A stretch of 64,000 bases of DNA from Rhizorhabdus phycosphaerae (GTDB taxonomy: Bacteria > Pseudomonadota > Alphaproteobacteria > Sphingomonadales > Sphingomonadaceae). The notes under the pieces were generated by a model, which did no database searches, was not told where the DNA came from, and worked only from the letters and a program-made list of their open reading frames with translations. Location: the NCBI RefSeq assembly GCF_011044255.1, contig NZ_CP049107.1, positions 4,089,001 through 4,153,000 on the forward strand. The letters run 5' to 3'. How positions within the stretch are numbered: position 1 is the first letter of the stretch; each line of letters starts with the position of its first letter. The position numbers and the translations under genes are program-made. Of the stretch, positions 8,625 to 16,459 are shown one piece after another.

Positions 8625-9023
8625 ATGCTGACCATTTCGGGCCTCGCGCGCGCCGGTGGCGTGGGGGTGGAGACGATCCGCTATTATCAGAGGCGCGGCC
8701 TGTTGCCCGAGCCGCCCCGGCCCGCTGGCGGTGGCATCGAAGGCGGCATCCGTCGCTATGGCTCTGACGACGTCCGCCGGTTGCGCTTCATCCGCTCGGC
8801 GCAGGCCGCGGGCTTCACCCTGTCGCAGATCGCAGAACTGCTGACCCTCGATGCCGAGGGTGACCGGGACCGGGCGCGTGCGATGGCCGAGGAACGCGCC
8901 GCCGCCATCGATGTCGAAATCGCGCGGCTGGAGAAAGCACGGTCAGGCTTGCGCCGGCTGGCCGGCGAATGCGCGGCCGGAGAGGCGGGGCCTTGCCCGA
9001 TACTGGCGGCGTTCGGGGATTGA
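8625..9023 (+). CDS. MerR-family transcriptional regulator
   Basis: 132-residue regulator with an N-terminal winged HTH (LARAGGVGVETIRYYQRRGLLPEP) and a dimerisation helix ending in GECAAGEAGPCPILAAFGD. The C-terminal arrangement matches mercury-type MerR, with the two cysteines equivalent to C117 and C126. The residue equivalent to C82 (HCEEA in MerR) falls in GDRDRAR, so the third mercury ligand is absent. A mercury role is therefore unlikely; a thiol/redox signal is an inference from the glutaredoxin partner. The start is ATG 8625, 17 nt beyond the operator dyad. The HTH begins four residues in, so the open frame upstream is not needed. Confidence 0.9.
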   Translation: MLTISGLARAGGVGVETIRYYQRRGLLPEPPRPAGGGIEGGIRRYGSDDVRRLRFIRSAQAAGFTLSQIAELLTLDAEGDRDRARAMAEERAAAIDVEIARLEKARSGLRRLAGECAAGEAGPCPILAAFGD

Positions 9024-9126
9024 AGCGGCGGATTTTTTCACGCGGTTTCAGAATATTTCGGGGCTGACGAAGCGGGGAACGACTGGCGTGTCAGGAGGGG
9101 GGGGTGTCCCTTCAGGAGTATGTCCG

Positions 9127-9225
9127 ATGCCGACCCTCGAACTGATCGCCGCCCGGAGTATTCTCGGCCTTCTCGCGCTGGCGGATGCGCTGTTGCTGGC
9201 CTTTGCGATCGTGCCTGCCGCCTGA
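9127..9225 (+). CDS. possible 32-residue hydrophobic micropeptide
   Basis: A short frame with AGGAG 11 nt before its ATG encodes MPTLELIAARSILGLLALAD and then a hydrophobic stretch, predicted to be one membrane helix. It lies between merR and the LexA box of imuA. I recognise no family. It could be chance; only the ribosome-binding site and hydrophobicity support it. Confidence 0.25.
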   Translation: MPTLELIAARSILGLLALADALLLAFAIVPAA

Positions 9226-9268
9226 TCCTTCGGACCGGCTTGACTCGGAGCAGGCAGAAGGAAGATAA

Positions 9269-9283
9269 GAACATAACAAGAAC
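9269..9283. promoter_or_regulatory. LexA (SOS) box of the mutasome operon
   Basis: GAAC-ATAACAA-GAAC is a perfect match to the alphaproteobacterial LexA box (GTTC-N7-GTTC on the other strand). It ends 7 nt before the imuA start. Established knowledge: imuA-imuB-dnaE2 cassettes are LexA-regulated in alphaproteobacteria. Confidence 0.88.
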
Positions 9284-9290
9284 AAATGTC

Positions 9291-10085
9291 ATGAACGAGT
9301 CGTCCCCCTTCCTGGCCGACCTTCGGGCGCGCATTGCCGCGATCGAGGGCCCGAAGCCTGTCGAAAGCGTGCTTTTCCCGCTGGGCAGCGCCTTGCTCGA
9401 CGCGCAGCTGGGCGGTGGCTTGCCGAAGGGTCGGTTGCACGAACTGTTCGCGGCCGAACCGGATGATCGGGCGGCGCTGGCCGGGGCGGGGCTGATGCTC
9501 GCGATGCGCGTGGGGAGAGGGCCGCTGCTATGGCTGCGGCAGGACGGTTCGGTGCGGGCGGGGGGATGTCTCTATGGGCCTGGCCTTGCGGAACTGGGCT
9601 TCGATCCGGCGCGCCTGATCGAGATCGTCGCGCCCGACGAGGCGGCCTTGCTGCGGGCGGCGGGGGATGCGGTCCGCTGCGCGCCGCTATCGGTCCTGCT
9701 GATCGAGCCCTGGAAGGCGGCGCGGGGACTCGACCTGACCGCCACCCGGCGACTGGCGGTCGCGGCGGAGAAATCGGGAGTTACCGTGCTGCTGTTGCGG
9801 GCGGAAGGGGAGCCGGTGCCGAGCGCGGCCTATAGCCGCTGGCGGGTCCGCTCCTCGGCCTCGGCGCCGCTGGAGGCGGGGGCGCCCGGTCATCCCGCCA
9901 TCGAAATCGAATTGTTGCGCCATCGCGGAGGGCTGGAAGGCATGCGCATGTTGCTGGAGTGGAATCGTGACGAACACCATTTCCGCGAAGCGCCGCTATC
10001 TGGCGCTGGTCTTCCCGTTGCTGGCGAGCGAGCGGGTCGCGCGGGCGATCCGGAGCGGACAGGCGCGGCCCGGCTTTCCGCCTGA
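9291..10085 (+). CDS. imuA: ImuA, RecA-like mutasome accessory protein
   Basis: 264-residue SulA/RecA-like protein that works with ImuB and DnaE2 in SOS-induced translesion synthesis. Visible: the family opening LRARIAAIEG, VLFPLGSALLDAQLGGGLPKGRLHELFA (the degenerate RecA ATP-site region), LLWLRQDGSVRAGGCLYGPGLAELGFDP, and ALLRAAGDAVRC. ATG 9291 was chosen because it follows the LexA box directly; the frame is open further upstream but would place the LexA box inside the gene. The 3' end overlaps imuB by 119 nt in another frame. It is the first gene of imuA-imuB-dnaE2. Confidence 0.9.
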   Translation: MNESSPFLADLRARIAAIEGPKPVESVLFPLGSALLDAQLGGGLPKGRLHELFAAEPDDRAALAGAGLMLAMRVGRGPLLWLRQDGSVRAGGCLYGPGLAELGFDPARLIEIVAPDEAALLRAAGDAVRCAPLSVLLIEPWKAARGLDLTATRRLAVAAEKSGVTVLLLRAEGEPVPSAAYSRWRVRSSASAPLEAGAPGHPAIEIELLRHRGGLEGMRMLLEWNRDEHHFREAPLSGAGLPVAGERAGRAGDPERTGAARLSA

Positions 10086-11517
10086 GGCGCCCTTCGTCCT
10101 CGTCGAAAAGCAGAAAGGCGCGATCCGGCTCGCCGCGTCGAGCCGGGCCGCGCTTGAGCTGGGGCTTGTACCCGGGCTCTCACTCGCCGATGCGCGCGCG
10201 CGCCATCCCGATCTGGGCGTCGTCGATGCCGATCCGGCCGAGGATGCGCGCCTGATCGAGGCGATCGCCGACGGCTGCGACCGCTACACCCCGATGGTAG
10301 CGATCGATCCGCCCGACGGCATCCTGCTCGACATCAGCGGCTGCGCCCATCTGTTCGGCGGCGAGGAGGCTTTGCTAGCCGATATGCGCGCACGGCTGGA
10401 GCGGCTGGGGCTGACGACGCGCAGCGCGCTAGCGGACACCCCCGATGCCGCCCATGCGCTGGCGCGTCATGCGCGGTCTGCGGATGCCCAGCTCGACAGC
10501 CTCCCGGTCGAAGCGCTCGAGCTGGGCGGAGAAGAGTCAGTCGCCCTGCGCCGCGCCGGGCTCAAGCGGATCGGCGACCTGCGCGCGCGACCCTCGCAAC
10601 TGTTGTCCGCACGCTTCGGCGAGGCCGCCGCCGACCGGCTGGCCCGCGTCGCCGGGGGGCGCGACCTGCGCATCACCCCGCGACGCCCTGAACCGGCCCT
10701 GCTGCTCGAACGCCGCTTCGCCGAGCCGATCGGCCGCACTGAGGCGGCGCTCGCTGCGATCGGCGAGCTCATGGCGGGGGCCGCGCGGCGGATGGAGGAG
10801 GCGCATCGTGGCGGGCGCCGCTTCGAGGCGCAGCTCTATCGAACCGATGGCCTCGTGCGGCGGCTGCGTGTCGAAACCGGCCTGCCCGTGCGCGATCCCG
10901 CAACCGTCATGCGCCTGTTCGACGAGCGTCTCGCCGCGCTGTCCGATCCGGTCGATCCGGGCTTCGGCTTCGACCTTGTACGTCTGGCCGTGCCGCTGTT
11001 CGAGACGATGGCGCCGGTCCAGCTGCCGCTCGAGGGCGGCGCGCTGGCCGAGGGCGAACTGGCGCAGCTGCTCGACCGCCTGTCCACGCGGCTCGGTCGC
11101 AACCGGGTCCGGCGGCTGGCCCCGCGCGACAGCCATGTTCCCGAGCAGGCGGCCTTCGCCTTTCCCGCGATCGAGGCCGGACCCACCGGCCCCTGGCCCG
11201 AGCCCGAGCGGGGCGAGCCGCCGCTGCGTCCGACTTATTTGTTCGACCCGCCCCAGCCGATCGAGGTGGTGGCGGGCGTGCCCGACGGTCCGCCCCAGCG
11301 CTTTCGCTGGCGGCGCGAACTGCACGAGGTGACGCTGGCCGAAGGGCCCGAGCGGATCGGTTCGCTCTGGTGGAAGCGCGCCGACAATGCCGGGCTCAGC
11401 CGCGACTATTATCGCGTGGAGGACCGCAAGGGGCGGCGCTTCTGGTTGTTCCGGCTGGGACTCTATGGCAGCGAGGCGAGCAGCCCGGCTTGGTATATCC
11501 ACGGCCTGTTCGCATGA
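9967..11517 (+). CDS. imuB: ImuB, Y-family polymerase-like mutasome protein
   Basis: 516-residue Y-family polymerase-like protein. In known systems it lacks polymerase activity and bridges the beta clamp, ImuA and DnaE2. The family opening RRYLALVFPLL is seen at residues 9-19, then GLVPGLSLADARARHPDL and TPMVAIDPPDGILLDISGCAHLFGGE (the degenerate palm region). The little-finger region precedes a proline-rich C-terminal part. GTG 9967 is used because the RRYLAL motif follows at once; this forces a long overlap with imuA. The TGA overlaps the dnaE2 ATG by 4 nt. Confidence 0.92.
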   Translation: MTNTISAKRRYLALVFPLLASERVARAIRSGQARPGFPPEAPFVLVEKQKGAIRLAASSRAALELGLVPGLSLADARARHPDLGVVDADPAEDARLIEAIADGCDRYTPMVAIDPPDGILLDISGCAHLFGGEEALLADMRARLERLGLTTRSALADTPDAAHALARHARSADAQLDSLPVEALELGGEESVALRRAGLKRIGDLRARPSQLLSARFGEAAADRLARVAGGRDLRITPRRPEPALLLERRFAEPIGRTEAALAAIGELMAGAARRMEEAHRGGRRFEAQLYRTDGLVRRLRVETGLPVRDPATVMRLFDERLAALSDPVDPGFGFDLVRLAVPLFETMAPVQLPLEGGALAEGELAQLLDRLSTRLGRNRVRRLAPRDSHVPEQAAFAFPAIEAGPTGPWPEPERGEPPLRPTYLFDPPQPIEVVAGVPDGPPQRFRWRRELHEVTLAEGPERIGSLWWKRADNAGLSRDYYRVEDRKGRRFWLFRLGLYGSEASSPAWYIHGLFA

Positions 11518-14500
11518 TCTTTGCCGAAATGGTGGCGGCGACCAATTACAGCTTCCTGCGCGGGGCCTCGCCCGCCGAGGAGATGGTCGCAGCCGCGCTT
11601 GCAGCCGGCCATGTCGGACTGGGCATCGCCGACCGCAACAGCGTCGCCGGCGTGGTCCGCGCGTGGAAGGCGCTGCGCGATGCGCGCGAGAAGGCGGCGG
11701 AGGAGGGGCTGCCCGATTTCCCGTTCAAGCTCGCTAGCGGAGCACGCCTCGTCTTTGCCGACGGGACGCCCGACATCGTCGCCTATCCCGCGACGCGCCA
11801 TGGCTGGGGGCGGCTGACCCGCCTGCTGACGGTCGGCAACCGGCGCGCGATCAAGGGCGACTGCATCCTGTTCCTCGACGATCTGCTCGATCATCTCGAC
11901 GATCTGCTGCTGGTGGTGATCCCCGATGGCGAGGGGCTGGTGCTGGGAGAGGAGGGCGCCCGGCCGCATCCGAGCTGGCAGCCCCCCGCTCCTGGGGTAA
12001 ACAGGCACCCCTCGGGCGAGAGCGACGAGGAGCGGCCTGCCTTGTCGCTGGCGACGGTCGACGGGGTTCGTCTCTCCGCTTCGCCGCCGCCTTCGCCGGA
12101 GGGGCCGCAGGACATGCTGCGACGCGTTCTGGACCTGCTGAACCGGGCGGCTCCCGATCGCGTCTGGCTGGGCGTCACCATGCGCTATGCGGGGCGCGAC
12201 CGTCGCCGGATCGCGAAGCTGGCGCGGCTCGCCAAGGATCTGTCGGTTCCGCTGCTCGCGACCAACGACGCGCTCTATGCCACCCCGGCGCAGCGCCAGC
12301 TCCATGACGTCGTCACCTGCATCCGGCTGGGCGTGAAGATCGAGGAGGCGGGGACGCGGCTCGCGGCCAATGCCGAGCGCCATCTGAAACCCGGACACGA
12401 GATGGCGCGGCTCTTTGCGGACTATCCGCAGGCGGTGGGCGAAGGCGCGCGCCTGCTCGATCGGGTCGGCTTCGATCTCGAACAGCTCAGCTATGTCTAT
12501 CCGCACGAGCCGGTGCCGGAGGGCTGGACCCCGCAAGCATGGCTCGAGAAGCTCGTCGCCGACGGCGTGCGCTGGCGCTATGGCGAGGCGCCCGACCGCA
12601 AGGTGCTCGACCTCGTCGAGACCGAGCTGAAGCTCGTCCGGAAGGAGCAATATGCCTATTATTTCCTGACGGTGCACGACATCGTCCGCTTTGCGCGCGA
12701 GCGGAAGATCCTGTGCCAGGGGCGCGGATCGGCGGCCAATTCGGTGATCTGCTACGTGCTCGGCATCACCGAGGTCGACCCGGTCGCGAACAAGCTCCTC
12801 TTCTCGCGCTTCATCTCCGAGGACCGCAAGGAACCTCCCGACATCGACGTCGACTTCGAGCATGAGCGGCGCGAGGAGGTGATGCAATATATCTATGGTC
12901 GCTATGGCCGCGACCGCGCCGGCATCGCCGCGACCGTCATTCATTACCGGCCGCGCAGCGCGGTGCGCGAGATCGCCAAGGTGCTGGGCCTCAGCGAGGA
13001 TATCGCCGCCCGCCTGACCTCGACCATCTGGGGCAGTTTTTCGTCCAGCATGGAGGAGAAGCGCTTTCACGAGACCGGCTTCGACCCGGCCAATGTGGAG
13101 ATCGGGCGGCTCAACATGCTGGTTGCGCAACTGCTGACCTTTCCGCGCCATCTGTCGCAGCATGTCGGCGGCTTCATCCTGACCGAGGACCGGCTCGACG
13201 AGACCGTTCCGATCCACAATGCGGCGATGGACGACCGCACCTTCATCGAATGGGACAAGGACGACATCGACGCGCTGAAGCTGATGAAGGTCGATATCCT
13301 CGCGCTTGGCATGCTGACCTGTATCCGCAAGGCCTTCGCGCTGATCGAGACCCATATCGGGCGCCAATATACGCTGGCGACGATCCCGCCCGACCAGCCC
13401 GACGTCTATGACATGCTCTGCACGGGCGACAGCATCGGCGTCTTCCAGGTGGAGAGCCGCGCGCAGATCAACATGCTGCCGCGCCTGCGTCCGCGTGAAT
13501 TGTACGACCTCGTCATCCAGGTCGCGATCGTCCGGCCGGGGCCGATCCAGGGCGGCATGGTCCACCCCTATCTGCGGCGGCGGCAGAAGCTGGAGGCGGT
13601 CGTCTTCCCCTCGCCGGCACCGCCCCATGATCCCGATGAACTGCGCGAGGTGCTCGGCAAGACGCTGGGGGTGCCGCTGTTCCAGGAACAGGCGATGAAG
13701 CTGGCGATCGTCGCGGCCGGGTTCAGCGATGCCGAGGCGAACCGGCTGCGCCGGGCGATGGCGACTTTCCGCAATGTCGGCACCATGCCGACCTTCGAGC
13801 GCAAGATGGTCGAGGGCATGGTCGATCGCGGCTATCCGCGCGATTTCGCCGAACGCTGCTTCGAACAGATCAAGGGCTTCGGCAGCTATGGCTTTCCCGA
13901 AAGCCATGCCCAGTCCTTCGCGCTGCTGGTCTATGCTTCCTCCTATCTCAAATGCCGCTATCCGGCGGTGTTCGCCTGTGCCTTGCTCAATTCGCAGCCG
14001 ATGGGTTTCTACGCGCCCGCACAGATCGTCCGCGATGCGCGCGAGCATGGCGTCGAGGTCCGGTCGATCGACGTCAATCGCAGCCTCTGGGACAACAGCC
14101 TCGAAGGGCCGCCCGACCGGCTGGCGCTCCGCATCGGCCTGCGCCAGGTCGATGGCTTTCGCGAGGCGTGGGCCGAGGCGATCGTCGCGGCGCGCGGTCA
14201 GGGGCCCTTCGACAGCATCGAGGATCTGGCGCGCCGGGCCGATCTGCCGCGCCGCGCGCTGCGCCTTCTGGCCGATGCCGACGCCTTCCGCTCGATCGGA
14301 CTCGACCGGCGCGCGGCGCTGTGGGAGGCGCGCCGGACCCCCGATGGCGAACTGCCGCTGTTTGCGGCGGCGCGCGCCCGCGAACTGGGCGAGGAGCCCG
14401 ATGCGCAATTGCCCGCCATGCCGCTGTCCGAGCATGTCGCGGCCGATTATCAGCTCACCCGCCTGTCGCTGAAGGGGCACCCGATGCAGTTCCTGCGCGA

Positions 14501-14951
14501 CCTGTTCCGACGCGAAGGGGTGCTCAGCTGCGCGGAGGCATCGGCGGCGCGCAACGGATCGCGGGCGAAGGTCGCGGGCGTCGTGCTGGTCCGCCAGCGG
14601 CCGGGCGAGGGCAAGGCGATCTTCGTCACGCTGGAGGACGAGACCGGCGTCACCAATGTCCTGCTCTGGGCGCGGACCTTCGAGGTGCAGCGGCGGCAGG
14701 TGATGGCATCGCGGCTGATGCTGGTCGAGGGCGAGATCCAGCGCAGTCCCGAAGGCGTCGTCCACCTGATGGGCGCGATCGTCCATGATCGCAGCGCCGA
14801 GCTCGATCGCCTGTCCGAGGATCATCGCACCGAGATCGAGCTGTCGCGCGCCGACGTGTTCGAGCATCCGCAGATGCCGCGCCACAATGTTCCGCGCGGC
14901 CGCCATCCACGCGACGTCCGCATCCTGCCGCGCTCGCGCGACTTCCACTGA
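11514..14951 (+). CDS. dnaE2: error-prone DNA polymerase DnaE2
   Basis: C-family DNA polymerase alpha subunit of the mutasome, 1145 residues, responsible for SOS mutagenesis. The N-terminal PHP domain begins FAEMVAATNYSFLRGAS. The polymerase core has GRGSAANSVICY and the catalytic acids in PPDIDVDFEH (D443, D445, D447), then GFGSYGFPESHAQSFALLVYASSYLK. The C-terminal OB-fold includes ETGVTNVLLW. The start is ATG 11514, overlapping the imuB stop. Residues about 142-202 hold a low-complexity proline-rich segment between PHP strands that looks longer than the family norm as I remember it. Confidence 0.95.
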   Translation: MIFAEMVAATNYSFLRGASPAEEMVAAALAAGHVGLGIADRNSVAGVVRAWKALRDAREKAAEEGLPDFPFKLASGARLVFADGTPDIVAYPATRHGWGRLTRLLTVGNRRAIKGDCILFLDDLLDHLDDLLLVVIPDGEGLVLGEEGARPHPSWQPPAPGVNRHPSGESDEERPALSLATVDGVRLSASPPPSPEGPQDMLRRVLDLLNRAAPDRVWLGVTMRYAGRDRRRIAKLARLAKDLSVPLLATNDALYATPAQRQLHDVVTCIRLGVKIEEAGTRLAANAERHLKPGHEMARLFADYPQAVGEGARLLDRVGFDLEQLSYVYPHEPVPEGWTPQAWLEKLVADGVRWRYGEAPDRKVLDLVETELKLVRKEQYAYYFLTVHDIVRFARERKILCQGRGSAANSVICYVLGITEVDPVANKLLFSRFISEDRKEPPDIDVDFEHERREEVMQYIYGRYGRDRAGIAATVIHYRPRSAVREIAKVLGLSEDIAARLTSTIWGSFSSSMEEKRFHETGFDPANVEIGRLNMLVAQLLTFPRHLSQHVGGFILTEDRLDETVPIHNAAMDDRTFIEWDKDDIDALKLMKVDILALGMLTCIRKAFALIETHIGRQYTLATIPPDQPDVYDMLCTGDSIGVFQVESRAQINMLPRLRPRELYDLVIQVAIVRPGPIQGGMVHPYLRRRQKLEAVVFPSPAPPHDPDELREVLGKTLGVPLFQEQAMKLAIVAAGFSDAEANRLRRAMATFRNVGTMPTFERKMVEGMVDRGYPRDFAERCFEQIKGFGSYGFPESHAQSFALLVYASSYLKCRYPAVFACALLNSQPMGFYAPAQIVRDAREHGVEVRSIDVNRSLWDNSLEGPPDRLALRIGLRQVDGFREAWAEAIVAARGQGPFDSIEDLARRADLPRRALRLLADADAFRSIGLDRRAALWEARRTPDGELPLFAAARARELGEEPDAQLPAMPLSEHVAADYQLTRLSLKGHPMQFLRDLFRREGVLSCAEASAARNGSRAKVAGVVLVRQRPGEGKAIFVTLEDETGVTNVLLWARTFEVQRRQVMASRLMLVEGEIQRSPEGVVHLMGAIVHDRSAELDRLSEDHRTEIELSRADVFEHPQMPRHNVPRGRHPRDVRILPRSRDFH

Positions 14952-15052
14952 TCCATCGCATTTCGGCAAGGCAGGCGGACCGCGCCACTTACCACTTTGC
15001 GAGGTCGGGCTGCTTTGGCAGAGCGACGCCCTGCGACCGCAAAGGGGGACGA

Positions 15053-16441
15053 ATGAGCGGCTATCGGGCCATCGCACTGACCGCATCGATCCCTGTGTTC
15101 ATGCAATATCTCGACGCGACCGCGATCAACACCGCGCTGCCGGCGATCGCCGCCGATCTCCGGGTTGCCCCGATCGACCTGAACGTCGCGATCCTGGCCT
15201 ATCAGCTGGCCCTCGTCGTGTTCATCCCGCTTGGCGGCGTGCTCGCCAACCGTATCGGTGCGCGCAACGCCTTCATCGCTTCGCTGCTGCTGTTCATGCT
15301 GGGCGCGGTCGCCAGCGCCATGGCCTGGTCCTTGGGGACGCTCGTCGCGGCGCGGGCGGTGCAGGGCGTGGGCGGCGCGATCATGATCCCCGTGTCGCGG
15401 CTGCTCGTCCTGCGCTCGGCCGAACGGCACGAACTGATCAGCGCGATGAACTGGCTCGTCATTCCCGGCATCGTCGGTCCGCTGATCGGCCCGGCGCTCG
15501 GCGGCTTCCTGGTCAGCTATGCCTCCTGGCACATGATCTTCCTCGTCAACCTGCCGATGGCGCTGCTCGGCGTGGTGATGAGCCTGTGGCTCGTACCCGA
15601 CCGGCGCGACGAGGAGGGCGAAGTCTTCGATGCGCGCGGGACGGTGATCGTCGCCATTCTGATCGTCTCGCTCGTCATCGGCCTGAGCGGCGTCACCGGC
15701 CAGGTCGCGCCTGCGATCACGATCGCGACGCTCCTCGTCGCGCTCGCAACGGCGCTGCTCTATCTGCGCCATCATCGGCGTACCGAGGCCCCGATCATCG
15801 ACCTGACCCTCTGGGCGATCCCCAGTTTTCGCCTTTCGATGCTGTCCGGCACCCTGATCCGTTGCCTGTTCGGGGCGCATGCGTTCCTGCTGCCTTTGTG
15901 GTTCCAGCTCGCCATGGGATTCGAGGCCGCAAAGACGGGCGTGATGCTCGCGGCGGGCACGGTCGGGGTGCTGGTCAGCCGGCTCGTCGGCGGTCCGCTC
16001 ATCGCCCGCTCGCATCCGCGCAGCGTCTCCGTGGGCGGCGGGATCGTCTTCGCTCTGTCCCTGTTCGGCACCGCCTTTCTGCGTGCGGACCTGCCGCTGC
16101 CACTCTTCTATCTGCTGATCTTCGGGCAGGGCTTCGGTCTGGCACTGGCGATGCTTGTGATCGGTCCGGCAGCCTATGTCGAAGTGCCGGCGGAGCGTAT
16201 GGCGGCGGCGACCGGCTTCTATTCGACCGTCCAGCAGCTAACATTGTCGCTGGGCGTGATCACCGGTGTCTGGTCGCTGGCCGCGATGCGCTGGCTGACC
16301 CATGCGACGCCCTATGACAATCGCGCCTATGCCGGCAGCATGCTTCTGCTGGCGCTGCTGGCGCTGGGTGCTGTCATGCTGAACCGCCGGTTCGAGCCGG
16401 AGGCGATCGTGTCGCTACGGCCCGTACGCGCAGCACGCTGA
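15053..16441 (+). CDS. MFS transporter, DHA2-type multidrug exporter
   Basis: 462-residue inner-membrane permease with about 14 hydrophobic segments. Motifs of the DHA2/EmrB-QacA branch are visible: YLDATAINTALPAIA near the N-terminus (motif D1 region), GGVLANRIGARNAF (motif A), and GPLIGPALGGFLVSYASWHMIFLVNLP (motif C). Proton-driven drug export is the family role. ATG 15053 is preceded by GGGGGA. It lies 101 nt after dnaE2 on the same strand, with no obvious terminator between, so SOS read-through is possible. The stop is inside a hairpin shared with the convergent hydrolase gene. Confidence 0.88.
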   Translation: MSGYRAIALTASIPVFMQYLDATAINTALPAIAADLRVAPIDLNVAILAYQLALVVFIPLGGVLANRIGARNAFIASLLLFMLGAVASAMAWSLGTLVAARAVQGVGGAIMIPVSRLLVLRSAERHELISAMNWLVIPGIVGPLIGPALGGFLVSYASWHMIFLVNLPMALLGVVMSLWLVPDRRDEEGEVFDARGTVIVAILIVSLVIGLSGVTGQVAPAITIATLLVALATALLYLRHHRRTEAPIIDLTLWAIPSFRLSMLSGTLIRCLFGAHAFLLPLWFQLAMGFEAAKTGVMLAAGTVGVLVSRLVGGPLIARSHPRSVSVGGGIVFALSLFGTAFLRADLPLPLFYLLIFGQGFGLALAMLVIGPAAYVEVPAERMAAATGFYSTVQQLTLSLGVITGVWSLAAMRWLTHATPYDNRAYAGSMLLLALLALGAVMLNRRFEPEAIVSLRPVRAAR

Positions 16442-16459
16442 GCCTGAAACCGGCTCAGC
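16438..16459. terminator. hairpin covering both convergent stop codons
   Basis: GCTGAGCC (16438-16445) pairs perfectly with GGCTCAGC (16452-16459). The rightward TGA (16439-16441) and the leftward TGA (16455-16457) both lie in the stem. No T-run is present on either side. Confidence 0.4.

Noticed and set aside
8625-9023. Mercury-resistance regulator
   Set aside because: The mer-like operator tempted this call, but one of the three mercury ligands is missing and no merA/T/P genes are present.
11463-15086. A very long leftward open frame of about 1200 codons opposite dnaE2
   Set aside because: The rightward frame carries all DnaE2 motifs. In high-GC DNA the antisense frame stays open by codon bias; its translation is Arg/Asp/His/Gln-rich with no motifs.
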